Position numbers and translations under genes: made by a program
In this document: piece after piece, positions 15,612 through 19,616 of the stretch
Layout: each line of letters starts with the position of its first letter
Position numbering within the stretch: position 1 is the stretch's first letter
From: Clostridia bacterium
Lineage (GTDB): Bacteria; Bacillota; Sulfobacillia; SLMV01
Direction of reading: 5' to 3'
Assembly: GCA_007136565.1 (NCBI GenBank)
Contig: SLGS01000063.1
Location: forward strand, 1-19,616
Length of the DNA: 19,616 bases
The notes under the pieces: model-generated
Database searches by the model: none
Told to the model about the DNA's origin: nothing
The model's input: only the letters and a program-made list of their open reading frames with translations

Positions 15612-16823
15612 TTGGGCTCATTCCCGCGCAAGGATCGTAGGAGGTCCATCTTCAAGGGCGTAGCACTGGTGTTGTCATTGGCCATGGTGCTGGCGGTAAT
15701 CTCGGGCTCTCTCCCGGGAGTTAAGTCGGCCGAAGCCTCCACTTCCCAGATTCGCCGGGAGATCGAGGAACTTCGAAACCGACTCAATAGTATCCAGGGG
15801 GATATGAGCCAGTACGAGAGGGACCTGGGGCAGATAAAGGAGCAGGAACAAGGCGTCACCCAGGAACTCAGCCAAGCGCAGGTGGAGTTGCGCCAGGTGG
15901 AAAGCCAATTGGACGAGGCCCTGGTAGCCCTTAAGCTGGCCGAACTCGAGGTAGTGGAGGCCGAAGAGGATCTCCAGCGGGCCCAAGAAGAATTGGATTA
16001 TCGCATGGGCCTTCTTAATGGCCGAGTGCGGGCCATGTATGAACTAGGTACCATCAGTTACCTCGAAGTGCTACTATCATCCACCAGCTTCTCCGACTTC
16101 GTACGCCGATTCCAGATGCTACAGCAAATAGTGGGACAGGATGTAGCCGTGCTCGAGGCCGTCCGGGAACAGAAGGCGGAGGTCGAATACCGACGGGAAG
16201 TTTGGCTCGCGGAGAAGCAAGATGCCGAACACTGGAAAGAGCGCGTGGCGCAAAAGCGCGAGGAATTGCGGGTTGAGGTTGCCCAGTACGAGAACCGCCT
16301 GGATCAATTGACCTCCCGCCAACAGGAGTACCTCGCGGCGTTGGACGAGATGGAGCGGCGTTCGGAGCAGATCGCCAGGGAAATAACGGAGAAACAAAAG
16401 GAGTTGTCCCTGGCCGAGGGTACACCCTACATGATTTGGCCCCTGGATTCGGGTACCTTCTGGGTCTCGTCTCCCTTCGGTCAGCGTTTCCACCCCGTCC
16501 TCGGGCAATGGAGATTGCACTCTGGTATAGACCTTGCCGCCAGTACCGGAACCCCGATCAAGGCCGCCGCCGATGGGGTGGTTCTCGACGCCGGTTGGAT
16601 GGGCGGGTACGGTTTATCCGTGATAGTGGCCCACACCTCCACGGTTTCCACTCTCTACGCCCACGCGTCCACGCTGAGGGTCGAGGCCGGGCAGCAGGTG
16701 CGCGCGGGTGACACCATCGCCCTGGTCGGATCCACGGGAATGTCCACCGGGCCACACCTTCACTTCGAGGTCCGGATGAACGGTGAGGTACAGGATCCCG
16801 TCAAGTTCCTACCTCCTCGTTAG
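15612..16823 (+). CDS. Exported coiled-coil M23 (LytM) peptidoglycan hydrolase, likely FtsEX partner
   Basis: A 403-residue exported endopeptidase predicted to cut peptide cross-links in peptidoglycan. The basic start (KDRRRSIFK) and hydrophobic core (GVALVLSLAMVLAVISG) form a signal peptide, with likely cleavage near AEA at about 40-43. Residues about 45-275 are two long coiled coils separated by the LGTISYLEVLLSSTSFSDFV segment, the layout of EnvC/PcsB/CwlO-type FtsX partners. The C-terminal M23 domain has all zinc-site residues: His and Asp in LHSGIDLA and the HLH motif in GPHLHFEV. It is thus probably active itself, unlike E. coli EnvC, which lacks the metal site. The TTG start has AGGAGGGG 6 bases upstream, only 12 bases after ftsX. 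A strong terminator follows. Confidence 0.93.
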   Translation: MGSFPRKDRRRSIFKGVALVLSLAMVLAVISGSLPGVKSAEASTSQIRREIEELRNRLNSIQGDMSQYERDLGQIKEQEQGVTQELSQAQVELRQVESQLDEALVALKLAELEVVEAEEDLQRAQEELDYRMGLLNGRVRAMYELGTISYLEVLLSSTSFSDFVRRFQMLQQIVGQDVAVLEAVREQKAEVEYRREVWLAEKQDAEHWKERVAQKREELRVEVAQYENRLDQLTSRQQEYLAALDEMERRSEQIAREITEKQKELSLAEGTPYMIWPLDSGTFWVSSPFGQRFHPVLGQWRLHSGIDLAASTGTPIKAAADGVVLDAGWMGGYGLSVIVAHTSTVSTLYAHASTLRVEAGQQVRAGDTIALVGSTGMSTGPHLHFEVRMNGEVQDPVKFLPPR

Positions 16824-16848
16824 AACATATGCTAACCTAGGTACCCAC

Positions 16849-16890
16849 GAGTCCGACCCCGGGTTCACGGCCCGGTGTCGGACTCTTTTT
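16849..16890 (+). terminator. Intrinsic terminator of the ftsEX-M23 operon
   Basis: GAGTCCGAC (16849-16857) pairs perfectly with GTCGGACTC (16877-16885), and an inner CCGGG/CCCGG stem closes a 7-base loop. It is followed directly by TTTTT (16886-16890). Confidence 0.95.
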
Positions 16891-16910
16891 GCCTGCACTC
16901 ATCATTCGAG

Positions 16911-16938
16911 TTAACGTGGAGACGGCGTGTGATAGAAT
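16911..16938 (+). promoter_or_regulatory. Promoter of the S41 protease gene
   Basis: TTAACG (16911-16916) lies 16 bases before an extended -10, TGATAGAAT (TAGAAT at 16933-16938). Transcription would start near 16945, shortly after the preceding terminator, so this gene begins a new unit. Confidence 0.65.
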
Positions 16939-16997
16939 AGCTCCTACGCCCAAACCCCGTTCCACGAGGTTCGGAGTGAATCCGGGAGGCGATTACA

Positions 16998-18302
16998 ATT
17001 TTTGAAGAGGACAACAAAGGCAGACTATTATCGGTCGCGCCCGCGCAGGCGATCGTCATACTCGTCGCCGTGGCCATAACCGCAGCGGCCCTCACCTTCG
17101 CGGTCCTGGAAGGTACGTCGGGCGAAAGGGCCGTGGCACCGGCGGCCGAGCCCGAGGCGGCGTCCGCGATAGAAGAGGCGGAAAACTACGATGAGTTCCT
17201 ACGGGCGCTGTCCCTGATCCTGGAGGGATACGTTGACGACGAAGAGGTAAGCGCCGAATCCCTGTTGCAGGGGGCAATTCGCGGCATGGTCGAGGGCATC
17301 GGCGATCCGTACTCCAATTACTTCGACGCCTCCGCGTTGGAGGATCTGCGCATGCAGACCCTCGAGGGTGAATACTCCGGCATAGGTGTATCAGTTATAG
17401 ATCTCGACGGGTACGTGACCGTGCTCGTGACCTTCCCCGAGACTCCCGCGGCTTGGACCGAGTACGAGGGAGCCGAGGAGGGTGAAACCGCGGGATTGCG
17501 ATCCGGGGATCGAATCCTGGAGGTCGATGGCATCGACGTGGTAGGGATGTCCACCGAGCACGTGGCCGATCTCATCCGGGGTCCTGCGGGTGAAGTGGTG
17601 GAGATCGTGGTGGAAAGGCCCTCCAACGAGGTTTCCGCGGGACAGCTATCCTTCTCCATAGAGAGAAAGCAGATCGAGATTCCCACGGTGGATTCCCAGG
17701 TCATCGACGAAATCGGGGTTCTGTCGATCACCCAATTCAGCGCGCACACGCCCGGGCAGGTATCCGAGCACCTGCAGGAACTGCTGGACAGCGGCGTATC
17801 CGGGTTGATCCTGGATCTTCGTAGTAATCCCGGGGGCACACTGGATGAGGCTCTAAAGGTGGCGGACCAGTTTCTGCCGCCGGGACCCGTGGTCATTACC
17901 GTCGACCGCGAAAGTGAAGAGGAGACCCTCGGTGTCAGTGGGCCCGGTTTGGAACTGCCCATCGTGGTCCTGGTCGATGGATACAGCGCCAGCGCTTCGG
18001 AGATCCTGGCCGGGGCTTTGAGGGACCGCGCGGATGTCCCCCTGGTGGGGGAGCGCACCTTCGGTAAGGGATCCGTTCAGAGCGTTTACTACCTCGATCG
18101 AACACAATCCACCGGGATGAAGATCACGACTCAGAGATACCTGACTCCTTCGGGATACAACATCGAGATGGAGGGCGGATTGGCACCCGACCACGAGCAA
18201 TCGAGGTCGGAGGGCGATATCATGGGGGATCCGGACTCGGACTCCCAGCTGCGCCGGGCCATCGAAGTGATGCGGGACATCTTGGGCGAAACGGGTGGCT
18301 GA
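16998..18302 (+). CDS. ctpA: S41 carboxy-terminal processing protease (CtpA/CtpB type) with PDZ domain
   Basis: A membrane-anchored serine protease of the Ctp/Prc family (434 residues from this start). It has a helix AIVILVAVAITAAALTFAVL, an N-terminal helical region (EFLRALSLILEGYVDDEEV), GIGDPYSNYF, a PDZ domain starting GEYSGIGVSV and containing AGLRSGDRILEVDGIDV, then LDLRSNPGGTLDEAL. The catalytic Ser is in GYSASASEIL (codon 17991-17993) and the Lys in ERTFGKGSVQ (codon 18066-18068), 25 residues apart as in E. coli Prc. An extra acidic stretch (TEYEGAEEGE) lies inside the PDZ domain. The start is a problem. The first standard start codon, GTG 17070, cuts the helix in half with no ribosome site. 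ATT 16998 has GGGAGG 8 bases upstream and includes the whole helix. A frameshift from TTG 17002 is a third option. In Firmicutes such proteases act in sporulation signalling and envelope upkeep. Confidence 0.9.
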   Translation: MFEEDNKGRLLSVAPAQAIVILVAVAITAAALTFAVLEGTSGERAVAPAAEPEAASAIEEAENYDEFLRALSLILEGYVDDEEVSAESLLQGAIRGMVEGIGDPYSNYFDASALEDLRMQTLEGEYSGIGVSVIDLDGYVTVLVTFPETPAAWTEYEGAEEGETAGLRSGDRILEVDGIDVVGMSTEHVADLIRGPAGEVVEIVVERPSNEVSAGQLSFSIERKQIEIPTVDSQVIDEIGVLSITQFSAHTPGQVSEHLQELLDSGVSGLILDLRSNPGGTLDEALKVADQFLPPGPVVITVDRESEEETLGVSGPGLELPIVVLVDGYSASASEILAGALRDRADVPLVGERTFGKGSVQSVYYLDRTQSTGMKITTQRYLTPSGYNIEMEGGLAPDHEQSRSEGDIMGDPDSDSQLRRAIEVMRDILGETGG

Positions 18303-18323
18303 TCGTTTCTCGGGAGGGTTTTC

Positions 18324-19601
18324 GTGGACATTACGCTGGTATTCGAACTCGCGGCCCATATAGCCAGGAGCATACCCGGGGTCCTGGTGCCCACCACCAC
18401 CGGGGGGCTTTTGTTTTGGGCGGTCATGATCCTGGTCTGGAGCCAGTATCGGCGATTGGCCGGCATGGAAAGACGGATCCACGGCTTCGTTCGCAACGAT
18501 CCGTGGGTGAGCACGGGAACCGCCCTGCTCTTCGGCTTGGTCGCGGGCATCGCCGGCAGCATCTTGATGGTCGTACTGGGAGTCACCTTGTCCCAAGATG
18601 ACATCATATACCTGTGGCCGGTGGCCCTGGCGCTGTTGCTCATAAGCCCGAGGTTGCTTTGCTTTTCTTACGCGGGGGGCATCGTCTCCCTCGTGCACCT
18701 CGCGACCGGATGGCCGCCCGCGGTTAATCCCGCGGCGATTATGGCCCTGGTCGGTATCCTGCACCTCATGGAGGGAATCCTGGTCGCCATCAGCGGACAC
18801 AGGGTCGCCAGCGCCGTATATCTTCGAAACGATCGGGCGGACGTCGTCGGAGGATACCTGGTCCAGAGGTTTTGGCCCATACCCATCATGATAGTCTTCC
18901 TGTTGCAGGCGCCCCCGGACGCAGTCGCTTCTGGGTTTTCCATGCCCGAGTGGTGGCCGTTGATAGACTCGGGGGCCGGCTTGAGTGGGAGTTGGGCATA
19001 CGTGATGACTCCCGTGGTGGCCGCGCTCGGCTACTCCGACATCGCCCTGACCGAAATGCCGATCCGGCGCGCGCGGAGGACGGCCCTTCAGCTCGGGATA
19101 TTTAGCCTCGTGTTGATCGGTCTTAGTCTCGCGGCAGGAATGTGGCCTGTGTGGACGTGGGCCGCGGTCCTCTTCGGGCCCCTGGGTCACGAGATGATGA
19201 TTAGGACGGGCAGTGGCAGGGAAATGAAGGGGAAGCCGCGTTTCGTCGATCGCCCCGGCGGGGTACTGGTGATGGATGTCCACCCCGGAGGTCCCGGCGA
19301 GACCCTCGGGCTTCGGCCCGGAGATACCATCGTTAGCGTCAACGACCGCCCCGTGGAGTCCAGGCAGGAGCTGGGTGAGGCGGTCACTTCCTCCGGCTGG
19401 TTCGTCGAACTGGCCATCGTGGACGGCCGGGGGCGGACGATGATTCTGGATTCCAACAGGTACCCACCCGGACAAGCCCTGGGCATAATAACCGCTCCCG
19501 AAACGGCCGACGCGCCACACGTTAACCTTGGTGGCGGCGGGCTCCTCGCACGGTACCTCAGGCGATTGAAGAGATGGTTGAGACGCCGCCGAAGAGCTTG
19601 A
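18324..19601 (+). CDS. MinJ-like polytopic membrane protein with C-terminal PDZ domain
   Basis: A 425-residue membrane protein. About seven or eight hydrophobic helices fill residues 25-290 (for example GGLLFWAVMILVW, TALLFGLVAGIAGSILMVVLG, WPVALALLLISPRLL, AIMALVGILHLMEGILVAI, IPIMIVFLL and LQLGIFSLVLIGLSLAAG). They are followed by a PDZ domain (GGVLVMDVHPGGPGETLGLRPGDTIVSVNDRPV) and a strongly basic tail (LRRLKRWLRRRRRA). In B. subtilis the protein with this layout just downstream of ctpB is MinJ, which links DivIVA to MinD and places the division septum. The same function here is inferred from architecture and order, not from clear sequence motifs; a general PDZ membrane protein is the cautious label. 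GTG 18324 has GGGAGG 6 bases upstream and lies 21 bases after the protease gene, so the two are probably cotranscribed. Confidence 0.85.
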   Translation: MDITLVFELAAHIARSIPGVLVPTTTGGLLFWAVMILVWSQYRRLAGMERRIHGFVRNDPWVSTGTALLFGLVAGIAGSILMVVLGVTLSQDDIIYLWPVALALLLISPRLLCFSYAGGIVSLVHLATGWPPAVNPAAIMALVGILHLMEGILVAISGHRVASAVYLRNDRADVVGGYLVQRFWPIPIMIVFLLQAPPDAVASGFSMPEWWPLIDSGAGLSGSWAYVMTPVVAALGYSDIALTEMPIRRARRTALQLGIFSLVLIGLSLAAGMWPVWTWAAVLFGPLGHEMMIRTGSGREMKGKPRFVDRPGGVLVMDVHPGGPGETLGLRPGDTIVSVNDRPVESRQELGEAVTSSGWFVELAIVDGRGRTMILDSNRYPPGQALGIITAPETADAPHVNLGGGGLLARYLRRLKRWLRRRRRA

Positions 19602-19602
19602 T

Positions 19603-19616
19603 CGAACGCCCGTTCG
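19603..19616. repeat. Short inverted repeat at the right edge
   Basis: CGAACG and CGTTCG are separated by CC and reach the last base. It may be the start of a terminator for the protease-PDZ operon, but the window ends before a T tract could be seen. Confidence 0.3.

Noticed and set aside
17853..19520. A 555-codon open frame on the minus strand across the S41 and PDZ genes
   Set aside because: It runs antisense to two well-supported genes, has low-complexity Gly/Arg/Gln/His-rich composition, no family motif and no ribosome site. Long antisense frames are expected at this GC content.

Overview
The window is a high-GC bacterial chromosome segment made almost entirely of housekeeping and cell-envelope genes. 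There is no phage, transposon, CRISPR or tRNA signature. The best fit is a deep-branching, high-GC Firmicute (Clostridia or Limnochordia-like). The reasons are the order secA-prfB-...-ftsE-ftsX-ctp-PDZ membrane protein, which is the order I recall from the Bacillus subtilis secA-prfB...ftsEX-ctpB...minJ region, the TagA and CsaB-type cell wall polymer enzymes, a YqfO-length Nif3 protein, a GerMN lipoprotein and strong GGAGG-type ribosome binding sites. The RNase P RNA is of ancestral type A, unlike the type B of Bacillus. The phylum call is inference; a deep Actinobacteriota lineage cannot be excluded from the sequence alone. TTG starts are very common (ptb, nif3, the GerMN gene, secA, ftsE and the M23 gene).

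Layout. Bases 1-1236 (minus): ABC-2 permease (cut by the window edge) and its ATPase, sharing a 4-base overlap. Bases 1435-3503 (plus): a phosphate butyryltransferase-family enzyme translationally coupled to a Nif3/YqfO protein. Bases 3535-3961: RNase P RNA with its own extended -10 promoter and a perfect 11-bp P1 helix. Bases 4101-11434 (plus): an apparent operon of a PrcB_C-GerMN lipoprotein, secA, prfB (with the programmed +1 frameshift), a TagA/WecG glycosyltransferase and a transketolase split into two subunits. It is closed by a strong terminator that lies inside the 3' coding end of the convergent gene. Bases 11468-13696 (minus): a fused GT4 glycosyltransferase-CsaB pyruvyl transferase. 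Bases 13697-14038: divergent control region with a large nested inverted repeat. Bases 14039-16823 (plus): ftsE, ftsX and a coiled-coil M23 (LytM) murein hydrolase, then a strong terminator. Bases 16998-19601 (plus): an S41 carboxy-terminal processing protease and a MinJ-like polytopic membrane protein with a PDZ domain.

How the genes may work together. FtsE/FtsX with the exported coiled-coil M23 hydrolase looks like a complete FtsEX-controlled peptidoglycan hydrolase module. The S41 protease and the MinJ-like protein are its usual Firmicute neighbours. The TagA-type transferase (ManNAc addition to a lipid-linked GlcNAc) and the GT4-CsaB fusion (glycosyl transfer plus ketal pyruvylation) could make a pyruvylated secondary cell wall polymer of the kind that anchors SLH-domain S-layer proteins. 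SecA would export the envelope proteins. I see no clear evidence for a wholly undescribed system. The least ordinary items are the GT4-CsaB fusion, the PrcB_C-GerMN fusion, the problematic N-terminus of the S41 protease, RF2 reading SPY in place of SPF, the terminator hidden inside csaB, and the inverted repeat upstream of ftsE.
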